A stretch of 64,000 nucleotides of DNA from Paracoccaceae bacterium (lineage in GTDB: Bacteria; Pseudomonadota; Alphaproteobacteria; Rhodobacterales; Rhodobacteraceae): assembly GCA_902554885.1 (NCBI GenBank), contig CACDPV010000006.1, positions 1 to 64,000 of the forward strand, given 5' to 3'. Numbering within the stretch: the first letter of the stretch is position 1; every line of letters starts with the position of its first letter. Positions 56,558 through 64,000 of the stretch are shown here, in pieces. The notes beneath the pieces were generated by a model, which saw only the letters and a program-made list of their open reading frames with translations, had not been told where the DNA came from and made no database searches. Position numbers and translations under genes: made by a program.

Positions 56558-58741
56558 TTAAGGGGAGAACCGCTCATAAAAAGCCTCATTATTTTTGCCC
56601 ATATCCGCTAGAAGAGGCGGGCACTCAAATCTTGGTCCGTAAGTTTCATACAATGCTTGACATCTTTCAGCCGCATAAGGCGTTCCGAGGATATCTAGCC
56701 AACTTAAGGGGCCACCAGACCATGGAGCAAAACCCCACCCTAAAATAGCACCCACATCTCCCTCTCGAATATCCATCAGTACGCCTTCTTCTAATGCACG
56801 GACCGCTTCAAGTGCTTGGATAAACATCAGTCTATGTTGTACGTCTTCGAATGTAGGAATAGTTGTTGATAAAGGATATTTTTCCTCTAAACCTTTCCAG
56901 AAACCTTCTCTTTTGCCTTTTTCATTATAATTGAAGAACCCGGCCCCGGCCTTTCTTCCTAGACGACCCTCTTGTTCCATCCAGAACAAAATTTTGTCAA
57001 TTTGCTCGTTTGGATATAATGCACCCATAGCCGCTTTGGTTGCACGGGCGATTTTTGCTCCCAATTCTATCGAGGTCTCATCGACAAGTTGTATTGGTCC
57101 AAGAGGAAATCCTAATTGCTTTGCTGCGCTTTCAATAATACTAGTGGGTATTCCCTCAGTAATCATTCTGAGACCTTCATTAAGATAAGGTATTATACAG
57201 CGATTAGCATAAAAGAACCGTGCATCGTTTACGACAATAGGGGTCTTTTTGATCTGGCGTACAAAATCTAAGGCTTTTGCAACAGCCCTTGATTCAGTTT
57301 TTTCTCCCTTGATGATCTCAACGAGCAGCATTTTCTCAACCGGACTAAAAAAATGTATTCCGATATAATTCTCAGGGTGTTTGCTCGCTTTAGCCAATTC
57401 GCTAATTGGAAGGGTTGAAGTATTAGATGCAAATATACAGTCTTTATGGATGACTTCTACAGCCGCTTTTGTAACGTCAGATTTAACCTTTGTATCCTCA
57501 AAAACTGCTTCGATAACTAAATCTGCATCTGCAAGCTTTGTGTAATCATCCGTCGCTAGAATACGGTTGAGAGTTTTTTCCCTAATTTTTTCAGATATTT
57601 TCCCACGTTTTATACCATCAGTCAGATATTTTTCAGAATATTCCTTACCCTTATTTGCAGAATTCTGATCTTGGTCAACCAACACTACCTCAATACCGGC
57701 TTGAGCTGCTACCAAAGCGATGCCTGCACCCATCATGCCAGCACCTAAAATCCCAATTATCCTCACGCTCTGGTCAGGTACGTTCTTTGGTCGAACAGCG
57801 CCCTTTTCTAGAGCGCCTTTACTAATGAAAAGACTTCTGATCATGGCAGATGACGAAGGATTCATTACAATATTTGTAAACCAGCGCGCTTCAATCCGTA
57901 GTGCAGTATCAAAAGGTACTAACGAACCTTCATATACGGCGCTCATCAGTGCCTTTGTTGCAGGATAAGCACCCATGGTTTTACCATTAACCATCGCCGA
58001 AGCACCTGCAAAAGTCATAAATCCCGATGGTGTATAGGGTGCGCCACCTGGTAGTTTATATCCCTTCTGATCCCAAGGTTTCACTATATCGGGATCGCTT
58101 GCTGCCATAATCCAAGCTTTTGCATCTGCCATGGGGGTGGCGCTTACCTCGTCGATAAGTCCTGCTGATTTTGCCCTCATTGGATCTAAGGTTTTCCCTT
58201 CCAGTAGAAATTCTGATGCCCCAAATATACCCAATTTTCGAACTAATCTTGTCGTTCCACCAGCTCCCGGGAAAATTCCTACTTTAATTTCTGGTAAGCC
58301 AATTTTTGCCTTATCATTATTTGCAGCAAAAATACGGTGGGTGCAGAGCGGAATTTCCAAGCCGATACCAAGGGCTGTGCCCGGCAGAACTGTTACAATT
58401 GGTTTACCACCTTTGTTGGTTTTGGGATCCATTCCTGCACGTTCGATTTTACGCATTATCGAGTGCATTTGCATAAAGCCTTCGAACAAACCTTTGGCAG
58501 GGTTGTCGCCATTTAATTTTTTTAAGTCTGCTAAAACTTTGAGGTCCATTCCAGCAGCGAAATCAGGTTTGGCGCTTGTAATTACCGCGCCAATTATGTT
58601 TTCATCAAGTAAGATCTTATCAATTAGGCTATCTAAAAGTTTAATAGCGTCGAAGTTTAAGATATTAAAAGGCTTTTGGGGGCAATCCCATATTATGGTA
58701 GCTATATGGTCTGGATCTATTTTTAATGAAAAATCTGCCAT
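56558..58741 (-). CDS. Fatty acid oxidation complex alpha subunit (FadB/FadJ-like)
   Basis: A 727-residue bifunctional enoyl-CoA hydratase / 3-hydroxyacyl-CoA dehydrogenase. The crotonase part has the oxyanion-hole GTALGIGLEIPL and the acid-base GLPEIKVGIFPGAGGTTRL; the dehydrogenase part has the Rossmann GILGAGMMGAGIALVAAQAG, ASNTSTLPI and HFFSPVEKM. It hydrates and oxidises intermediates for the thiolase encoded 10 bases upstream. It ends the operon starting at 62820 or further. Confidence 0.93.
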   Translation of the reverse strand: MADFSLKIDPDHIATIIWDCPQKPFNILNFDAIKLLDSLIDKILLDENIIGAVITSAKPDFAAGMDLKVLADLKKLNGDNPAKGLFEGFMQMHSIMRKIERAGMDPKTNKGGKPIVTVLPGTALGIGLEIPLCTHRIFAANNDKAKIGLPEIKVGIFPGAGGTTRLVRKLGIFGASEFLLEGKTLDPMRAKSAGLIDEVSATPMADAKAWIMAASDPDIVKPWDQKGYKLPGGAPYTPSGFMTFAGASAMVNGKTMGAYPATKALMSAVYEGSLVPFDTALRIEARWFTNIVMNPSSSAMIRSLFISKGALEKGAVRPKNVPDQSVRIIGILGAGMMGAGIALVAAQAGIEVVLVDQDQNSANKGKEYSEKYLTDGIKRGKISEKIREKTLNRILATDDYTKLADADLVIEAVFEDTKVKSDVTKAAVEVIHKDCIFASNTSTLPISELAKASKHPENYIGIHFFSPVEKMLLVEIIKGEKTESRAVAKALDFVRQIKKTPIVVNDARFFYANRCIIPYLNEGLRMITEGIPTSIIESAAKQLGFPLGPIQLVDETSIELGAKIARATKAAMGALYPNEQIDKILFWMEQEGRLGRKAGAGFFNYNEKGKREGFWKGLEEKYPLSTTIPTFEDVQHRLMFIQALEAVRALEEGVLMDIREGDVGAILGWGFAPWSGGPLSWLDILGTPYAAERCQALYETYGPRFECPPLLADMGKNNEAFYERFSP

Positions 58742-58751
58742 TTTTTATACC

Positions 58752-59963
58752 CTATACCCGCTCAATAATTGTTGCTGCGCCCATCCCTGATGCAACGCAA
58801 AGTGTAGCGAGACCCATTGTTTTATCTTGACGTTCCAATTCGTCTAAAAGTGTCCCTAAAATCATCGCACCTGTGGCGCCAAGTGGATGCCCCATAGCAA
58901 TTGACCCACCATTCACATTTACTTTGTCGTGGTTTATCTTGAACGCTTGTTCAAACATGAGCACTATCGAAGCAAATGCTTCGTTTACCTCAAAAAGATC
59001 TATATCATTTACTTTTAGTCCACTGTCTGAGAGTATTTTGTTTGTTGCTGGTACTGGTCCGGTAAGCATTATCGTTGGTTCAGTACCCACTTTACAAGTT
59101 GCCCGAATTTTAGCTCTTGGGTTTAACCCGAGAGCTTTGCCAAACTCCTGATCACCGATTAAAATTCCTGCGGCTCCATCAACTATGCCTGAACTGTTTC
59201 CTGCATGATGAATATGATTGATTTTATCTATTTCTGGATATTTCATTAATGCCACTTTATCGAAGCCTGGCATCCCTTCTCCTATATCCTGAAATGCTGC
59301 TTTTAATGCGCCAAGCTTTTGCATGTCGGTATCGGGCCGAATATATTCATCATGCTCGAGAATGGTTAATCCATTCACATCTTTGACGGGGACAATAGAC
59401 CTAGAAAATCTACTTTCATTCCATGCAATATTTGCCCTTTTCTGACTTTCAACAGCTAATTCATCTGCATGGTCGCGGGAAAAGCCATACTTAGTGGCAA
59501 TCAAATCAGCGCTTATTCCTTGCGGTACAAAATAATTATTCATTGTAAAACTTGGATCAACCGCAACAGCGCCACCGTCACTGCTCATTGGAACTCGGCT
59601 CATACTTTCTACACCCCCTGCAATGTAGCAATTCCCAGCGCCTCCCCGAATCTGGTTAGTTGCAAGATTCACTGCCTCCAATCCCGAAGCGCAAAATCGA
59701 TTTATCGAAATACCGGGTATGCTCTCGTCTAATTCGGACGCCAAAACTGCGGTTCTAGCGAGACAAGCGCCTTGCTCTCCAATTTGAGTAACGTTTCCCC
59801 ATATTACGTCTTCAACTGCATTTCCGTCTAAGTCATTGCGTTCTCTGAGATTATTTAGAATTGTCGTGGATAAGGCGAGAGCAGTGACTTCATGCAGACT
59901 ACCGTCTTTCCGTCCCTTTCCCCTAGGGGTGCGGACAGCATCATAAATAAATACTTCTTTCAT
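58752..59963 (-). CDS. fadA: Acetyl-CoA acyltransferase (thiolase)
   Basis: A 403-residue thiolase that cleaves 3-ketoacyl-CoA. Catalytic residues: C in NRFCASGLEAVN, H in GHPLGATGAMI and C in LCVASGMGAA. The open frame runs upstream to 60137, but the ATG at 59963 (MKEVFIYDAVRTPRG) has AAGGA six bases upstream and fits all thiolases. It sits between the GST and FadB/J-like genes with 10-base gaps, so one transcript covers them. Confidence 0.93.
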   Translation of the reverse strand: MKEVFIYDAVRTPRGKGRKDGSLHEVTALALSTTILNNLRERNDLDGNAVEDVIWGNVTQIGEQGACLARTAVLASELDESIPGISINRFCASGLEAVNLATNQIRGGAGNCYIAGGVESMSRVPMSSDGGAVAVDPSFTMNNYFVPQGISADLIATKYGFSRDHADELAVESQKRANIAWNESRFSRSIVPVKDVNGLTILEHDEYIRPDTDMQKLGALKAAFQDIGEGMPGFDKVALMKYPEIDKINHIHHAGNSSGIVDGAAGILIGDQEFGKALGLNPRAKIRATCKVGTEPTIMLTGPVPATNKILSDSGLKVNDIDLFEVNEAFASIVLMFEQAFKINHDKVNVNGGSIAMGHPLGATGAMILGTLLDELERQDKTMGLATLCVASGMGAATIIERV

Positions 59964-59973
59964 ATTAAATCCT

Positions 59974-60609
59974 TTACTTCGGTGGGTATGCTCGCTCAAG
60001 CAAATCGTAAGGGTGTTTCCAATTTTCAAGTTCTTCAATGTTTGATAACCAGCGATCAATATTTGGATAAGACTTTCGATCAAACCCAAACTCTTCGGGG
60101 TAGAATAGATATGAGCAACATGACAAGTCTGCAGCACTTAATTGATCTGCTGCAACCCAATTTTTTCCACTGAGGTGACTTTCCAGTACGGCAAGTGCAG
60201 TATCATTTCGTTTCTGTAAATAATTGATAACTTCAACCGGTTTTTTATCTTTAGGTATAAAGTTCATTAAAAATCGTGTAGGTCCGAGGCTGCCAGATAG
60301 CTTCGAGTTGTCCCACAAGACCCATCGTAAAATTTCAGAGCGTTCCTCATCACTCTTTCCAAAGTAGTTTCCAGTTTTCCCGTTCAGATAGTCAAGTATA
60401 GCACCTGACTGTGATATTTTTTTATCTCCGTATACCAGAACTGGAACTTCAGCCATTCTGTTTATTTCATTTTTATAAGCTTCTGATCGAGCTTCACCTT
60501 GAAAGAAGTCAATGAAAATCTGCTCCCAGCTGGCTTTTGAAAAATGTAAGGCAAGAGCAACCTTATAGGAGTGTCCGCTTTCTCCGAATGAATAGAGTTG
60601 GAATTTCAT
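59974..60609 (-). CDS. Glutathione S-transferase-family protein
   Basis: A 211-residue GST: N-terminal thioredoxin fold (QLYSFGESGHSYKVALALHFS, MAEVPVLVYGDKKISQSGAILDYL) and a C-terminal helical domain with GKNWVAADQLSAADLSCCSYLF. Position in a beta-oxidation operon, between the acyl-CoA dehydrogenase and thiolase genes (gaps of 12 and 10 bases), suggests it detoxifies or processes a reactive pathway intermediate, which is inference. Confidence 0.9.
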   Translation of the reverse strand: MKFQLYSFGESGHSYKVALALHFSKASWEQIFIDFFQGEARSEAYKNEINRMAEVPVLVYGDKKISQSGAILDYLNGKTGNYFGKSDEERSEILRWVLWDNSKLSGSLGPTRFLMNFIPKDKKPVEVINYLQKRNDTALAVLESHLSGKNWVAADQLSAADLSCCSYLFYPEEFGFDRKSYPNIDRWLSNIEELENWKHPYDLLERAYPPK

Positions 60610-60621
60610 AATTAATCCTAC

Positions 60622-62403
60622 TTAAAAGTTACTTGCACTCAGTTTCATAACTGTGCTTGATCCTGCTCGGATGCGTGCAAGGTGTAACCTTGTAAACGGT
60701 AACTGTCTTTCCATAAAATATTGCCCGGTTGAAATCTTGCTTTGGTGGAAATCATCATGATCAGAACTTAAATTTATAGCTTCATGTGATGCCTGGGCTA
60801 TTTTACACCACATAAGTCCAAGACTTACATATCCAAACAAGTGCATGAAGTCATAAGATCCAGCAAGTGCCTCGTTTGGATTCTTTATTCCTTTGTCCAT
60901 AAAATAAAGAACAGCACCTTCCAAATCATCTGTGGCAGATTTCATAGGCTCTAAAAATATTTTGTCAAATTCGTCTGATTTGTTCTGATTTTCCGTTAAA
61001 TAAGTCTTCAAAATTGTGAAAAAAGCCATCATATTTTTACCTTGGTTCTGAGGTAGTTTTCGTCCGACCAAGTCCAAAGCTTGAATACCATTTGCGCCTT
61101 CATAAATCATTGCGATCCGTGCGTCTCGTGCAAATTGAGACATTCCCCATTCTTCAATGTACCCGTGTCCGCCATATATTTGTTGGGCCTGGATTGTCAT
61201 ATCAAAACCCTTATCCGTTAAAAATCCTTTAATAACAGGCGTTAAAAGTCCAATTAGCCCTTCGGCTTCGGTGTCTGTGTCTCGGTTGGCTTTGTCTATA
61301 ATGCTTGCACCCCAAAGAATTAATGCTCGGCTTCCTTCAGAAAAACATTTTTGATCCATCAAATTCCTTCGAACATCAGGATGAACAATGATTGGATCTG
61401 CTAACTCATCAGGGTTCTTAACCCCTGTAATATCTCTTCCTTGCAATCGATCCTTCGCGTATGCTAGCGCGTTTTGATAAGCCAATTCAGCTTGAGAGAG
61501 ACCTTGCAAACCGACCCCTAGTCTTGCTTCGTTCATCATTGTGAACATTGCTCTCATACCTTTATGTTCTTCACCTACCAAGTACCCGGTTGCGTCATCA
61601 TAATTCATAACGCATGTAGCATTTCCGTGGATCCCCATTTTTTGCTCTATTTTACCTACTGATACTTGGTTGCGCTCTCCTAACGAGCCATCTTCATTAA
61701 CCAAAAATTTGGGAACAATGAAAAGTGAGATGCCTTTTACGCCATCAGGGCCGTTTGGAATTTTTGCCAAAACCAAATGTATAATATTTTCGGCTAGATC
61801 GTGGTCCCCTGCCGATATGAAAATTTTTTGCCCACTTATTCGGAACGTTCCATCAGATTTTCTACTTGCCTTAGTCCTCATCATACCTAGGTCTGTGCCA
61901 CAATGAGGTTCAGTCAGGTTCATTGTACCTGTCCACTTACAATTTACCAGATTCGGCAAATACTTTTCTTTTTGTTCTTCACTGCCATGAGAGTAAATCG
62001 CAGAATATGCACCATGTGTTAATCCGTGATACATTCCAAGTGCCATGTTTGCACTAGCAAACATCTCACCAACTGCAATGCTAATCAGATAGGGTAGGCC
62101 TTGGCCCCCAAATTTTATGTCACAATCAATACCAGTCCATCCACCGTCCTTTAGCTGATTGAAGGCTTCTTTGAAGCCGGGGGGAGTGTACACTATTCCA
62201 TTTTCAAAACTGCAACCGTGTTTGTCTCCAATGGCATTCAACGGCGCAAGGACCTCTGACGAAATTTTTGATGCTTCCTCTAGGATAGCATTCAAATATT
62301 CGTTATCTAATTCACCATATCCCGGGATGTCACTATCGTGAATTTTTAAAACGTTTTGTAATATAAATTTGATGTCTTTTACTGGTGCGGAGTAAATTGG
62401 CAT
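60622..62403 (-). CDS. Acyl-CoA dehydrogenase, large DmdC-like subfamily
   Basis: A 593-residue FAD acyl-CoA dehydrogenase with the extra C-terminal domain of the DmdC-like group. Seen: [65 protein letters not shown] and the catalytic glutamate in [14 protein letters not shown]. Substrates of the group include methylmercaptopropionyl-CoA and fatty acyl-CoAs. It is the first enzyme gene after the MerR gene, 18 bases away. With a DmdA-like protein and a DmdB-like ligase in the window, a methylmercaptopropionate role is possible. Confidence 0.9.
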   Translation of the reverse strand: MPIYSAPVKDIKFILQNVLKIHDSDIPGYGELDNEYLNAILEEASKISSEVLAPLNAIGDKHGCSFENGIVYTPPGFKEAFNQLKDGGWTGIDCDIKFGGQGLPYLISIAVGEMFASANMALGMYHGLTHGAYSAIYSHGSEEQKEKYLPNLVNCKWTGTMNLTEPHCGTDLGMMRTKASRKSDGTFRISGQKIFISAGDHDLAENIIHLVLAKIPNGPDGVKGISLFIVPKFLVNEDGSLGERNQVSVGKIEQKMGIHGNATCVMNYDDATGYLVGEEHKGMRAMFTMMNEARLGVGLQGLSQAELAYQNALAYAKDRLQGRDITGVKNPDELADPIIVHPDVRRNLMDQKCFSEGSRALILWGASIIDKANRDTDTEAEGLIGLLTPVIKGFLTDKGFDMTIQAQQIYGGHGYIEEWGMSQFARDARIAMIYEGANGIQALDLVGRKLPQNQGKNMMAFFTILKTYLTENQNKSDEFDKIFLEPMKSATDDLEGAVLYFMDKGIKNPNEALAGSYDFMHLFGYVSLGLMWCKIAQASHEAINLSSDHDDFHQSKISTGQYFMERQLPFTRLHLARIRAGSSTVMKLSASNF

Positions 62404-62421
62404 TATTTAAGTCCCATTTTA

Positions 62422-62820
62422 TTATTCGGCTGGTTCAGAAGACAAATTAGCTTGGTTTAGGAGTTCTTTTCCAAGGTGCAATTGTTCTTTTAATTCTTCG
62501 ATAGTTTCGCCGAGTTCATAGTGCTGTAATTCTAATTGTTTTAATCTTTCTTTTGCCAACTCATACGTTCTGACTAACTGCGTCTGTTGTTGGTCGCCCA
62601 TGTCATAAAGTTCAAGTAATTGCCTTATTTCTTCTAGAGAGAAACCGAACCTTTTTCCTTTGACAATTAATTTCAAACGTGCTCGATCGCGTTTTGTAAA
62701 AAGTCGTTTTTGACCATCTCTTAAAGGGAAAAGAAGCTCTTTCGCTTCGTAAAACCGTAAAGTCCTTGCGGTAACGTCAAATTCTTCGCTCATTTCACGA
62801 ATAGTTAAAGAATTACTCAT
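62422..62820 (-). CDS. MerR-family regulator of the fatty-acid oxidation operon
   Basis: A 132-residue MerR-type regulator: N-terminal winged HTH (LTIREMSEEFDVTARTLRFYEAKELL), a second motif RFGFSLEEIRQLLELYD, and a long C-terminal helix (QLELQHYELGETIEELKEQ) that forms the dimer coiled coil. No metal-binding cysteines are present, so an organic ligand such as an acyl-CoA is likely. It is the first gene of the operon; a TTTACGTAAA-type site lies 50 bases upstream. Confidence 0.9.
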   Translation of the reverse strand: MSNSLTIREMSEEFDVTARTLRFYEAKELLFPLRDGQKRLFTKRDRARLKLIVKGKRFGFSLEEIRQLLELYDMGDQQQTQLVRTYELAKERLKQLELQHYELGETIEELKEQLHLGKELLNQANLSSEPAE

Positions 62821-62864
62821 CTTAAAAACTCTTTTTTAGGTAGTTTAACTAATAAACTCATAAA

Positions 62865-62897
62865 GTTAACGTTTACGTAAACAAACGTTACGTCAAC
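62865..62897. promoter_or_regulatory. Candidate MerR operator
   Basis: GTTTACGTAAAC (62871-62882) is a perfect 12-bp palindrome, flanked by GTTAAC (62865-62870) and AACGTTACGTCAAC (62884-62897). ACGT-containing repeats of this kind are like the sites of LiuR/AtuR-type MerR regulators of acyl-CoA catabolism, as I recall. It lies just before the MerR gene at 62820 and just after the second MerR gene. Confidence 0.5.
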
Positions 62898-63268
62898 TAA
62901 GTTTCTAAGGACTTCTTAGTTGATTTCCTTAGCCCTTCTAGTTCTTTAATTGTTTCTGCTAATTGCTTTTGTTGTTCAAAAAGTTCAATTAGTTTACGAT
63001 CCGCCATATCAATAAAAACGTTCATTTGGGCATTTGTACCCTCTTTATCGTAAATTAAGAGCCACTGCCTTAGTTCTTCTAATTGAAATCCAAATTTTCT
63101 ACCACGCAAAATCAACGTCATTCTAGCGCATTCGCGTGCACCATAAAAACGCGAACGGCCGATCCTTTCGGGACTTAATAGCTCGATATATTCGTAATAC
63201 CGCAAAGTACGCGGTGTCACTTCGAATTTTGCGCACATTTCCTTGAAAGAAAGTTTACTTTCACTCAT
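62897..63268 (-). CDS. Second MerR-family regulator (paralogue)
   Basis: A 123-residue MerR-type protein like its downstream neighbour: LSFKEMCAKFEVTPRTLRYYEYIELL, KFGFQLEELRQWLLIYD, and a coiled-coil tail (FEQQKQLAETIKELEGL). The two are clearly paralogues, and one is probably a duplication. Its one cysteine pattern (C12, in MCAKF, and ECARM) does not form a metal site. It precedes the first MerR gene by 76 bases that hold the operator-like repeat. Confidence 0.85.
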   Translation of the reverse strand: MSESKLSFKEMCAKFEVTPRTLRYYEYIELLSPERIGRSRFYGARECARMTLILRGRKFGFQLEELRQWLLIYDKEGTNAQMNVFIDMADRKLIELFEQQKQLAETIKELEGLRKSTKKSLET

Positions 63269-63424
63269 ACAGCCCCCAAAGTCTTGCGGTGAGTGTAGTG
63301 CTGTCCTACTAATCCATCAAGGTCGATAAGAATAAAATTATTGCGTCGTAGTATTCGATTTTAGACCATTAATGTAAATAGCCCGCCGACGGGTTGACTG
63401 ACTGGCTAGCTAAAAGGACCATAT

Positions 63425-64000
63425 TTGTATTCTTTGAAAGACATAAGCCATCGCCGTGTAATGTCCATAGCATTTCCTATAGTGCTTTCTAATATTTCGA
63501 TACCAATTTTAGGTGCTATTGATACCGGTGTTATCGGGCAGCTTGGAAATCCAATCGCAATTGGTGCGGTTGGAATCGGCGCAATAATTCTCAGTGCGGT
63601 TTATTGGTTATTTGGTTTTTTAAGAATGGGCACTACAGGTTTTGCAGCTCAAGCCTACGGTAGGGATGATACCCGCGAAGTGGTGGCCTTGCTTGTTAGA
63701 GGTCTCTTAATTGGTTTAGCGTGTGGTTTTTTTGTTATTTTAATCCACCCGATATTATTTTGGTTATCTTTTTTAATCTCTCCCAGTTCCAATGAAGTTG
63801 AGATGCTTGCGTTGGATTACATGAGTATCCGCATATTTTCCGCACCGGCTATAATTTCTACCTATGCAATTATGGGATGGTTAATCGCGCTCGAGAAGAC
63901 CAAATATGTATTGATATTACAACTGGCAATGAATGGTTTGAATGCGGCTCTAGATTTCTGGTTTGTTTTTGGTTTTGGTTGGGGTGTTGAAGGTGTTGCA
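63425..64000 (+). CDS. MATE-family efflux protein, partial (3' end outside window)
   Basis: An open frame of 192 codons runs to the window end. The start is a TTG at 63425 with AAGGA six bases upstream; an ATG at 63461 is in frame. The product (SIAFPIVLSNISIPILGAIDTGVIGQLG, GAVGIGAIILSAVYWLFGFLRMGTTGFAAQAYG) is the N-terminal half of a MATE multidrug/sodium antiporter, DinF branch, with five or six hydrophobic helices visible. The 156-base gap before it holds no gene; it is divergent from the second MerR gene. Confidence 0.85.
   Translation, partial: MYSLKDISHRRVMSIAFPIVLSNISIPILGAIDTGVIGQLGNPIAIGAVGIGAIILSAVYWLFGFLRMGTTGFAAQAYGRDDTREVVALLVRGLLIGLACGFFVILIHPILFWLSFLISPSSNEVEMLALDYMSIRIFSAPAIISTYAIMGWLIALEKTKYVLILQLAMNGLNAALDFWFVFGFGWGVEGVA

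Noticed and set aside
1-64000. Insertion sequences, prophage genes, CRISPR arrays, rRNA or tRNA genes
   Set aside because: None was found by reading; no transposase, integrase, rRNA-like or tRNA-like segment was recognised. A tRNA scan was not run.

Overview
The window is a dense, AT-rich chromosomal segment with short intergenic gaps, many ATGA-type overlaps and several TTG or GTG starts. Gene content (urease cluster, phosphonate use, B12 nucleotide-loop genes, a DmdA-like demethylase, Ugp/Rbs-type ABC importers, a beta-oxidation operon behind two MerR genes) suggests a low-GC, probably marine alphaproteobacterium of the Rhodobacterales type. This is inferred from gene families only; no rRNA or tRNA gene is visible.

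Layout. 1-3.75 kb: ureB-ureC-ureE-ureF-ureG on +. 3.8-12.9 kb: a sugar salvage island made of a SorC regulator, a fused class II aldolase/short-chain dehydrogenase, mtnA and mtnK on -, and a divergent Rbs-type ABC importer on +. This looks like uptake plus a DHAP-shunt pathway for methylthioribose or 5-deoxyribose. 13-22 kb: a - strand operon of a Ugp/Mal-type ABC importer, two class III PLP enzymes, a zinc alcohol dehydrogenase and a hydroxypyruvate-isomerase-like protein, with a divergent LysR gene. 23-26.3 kb: a URO-D-family protein and a PiT phosphate transporter with its DUF47 partner. 26.4-34.2 kb: a MocR regulator, a LysR regulator, and phnW-phnA-phnY for 2-aminoethylphosphonate use, followed by another class III aminotransferase.

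34-43 kb: DmdA-like GcvT-fold protein, fatty acid hydroxylase, an apparent iron/heme locus (secreted DUF4856 protein facing a 50-codon ORF, hemP and a cysteine-rich protein), cobU / cobC-cobS, a ferric-iron binding protein and a 2OG-Fe(II) oxygenase. 43-49 kb: a staphylococcal-nuclease-like gene with no standard start codon, metG, an ImuA-like orphan, an aldo/keto reductase, an EamA transporter and a NUDIX hydrolase. 49-53.7 kb: nucleoside salvage operon cdd-deoA-deoB-add-upp. 53.7-63.3 kb: a degenerate M48-like membrane protein, an acyl-CoA ligase, and a fatty-acid oxidation operon (two MerR genes, acyl-CoA dehydrogenase, GST, thiolase, FadB/J-like). The window ends inside a MATE efflux gene.

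Several modules supply nitrogen or phosphorus from organic compounds (urea, aminoethylphosphonate, phosphate) or recycle ribosyl by-products, as expected for a bacterium scavenging dissolved organic matter. The most novel-looking items are the transporter-linked fused DHAP-shunt operon, the ABC importer/class III lyase operon, the hemP locus with its triple operator-like repeat, the ATG-less nuclease gene and a perfect 34-bp palindrome upstream of cdd.
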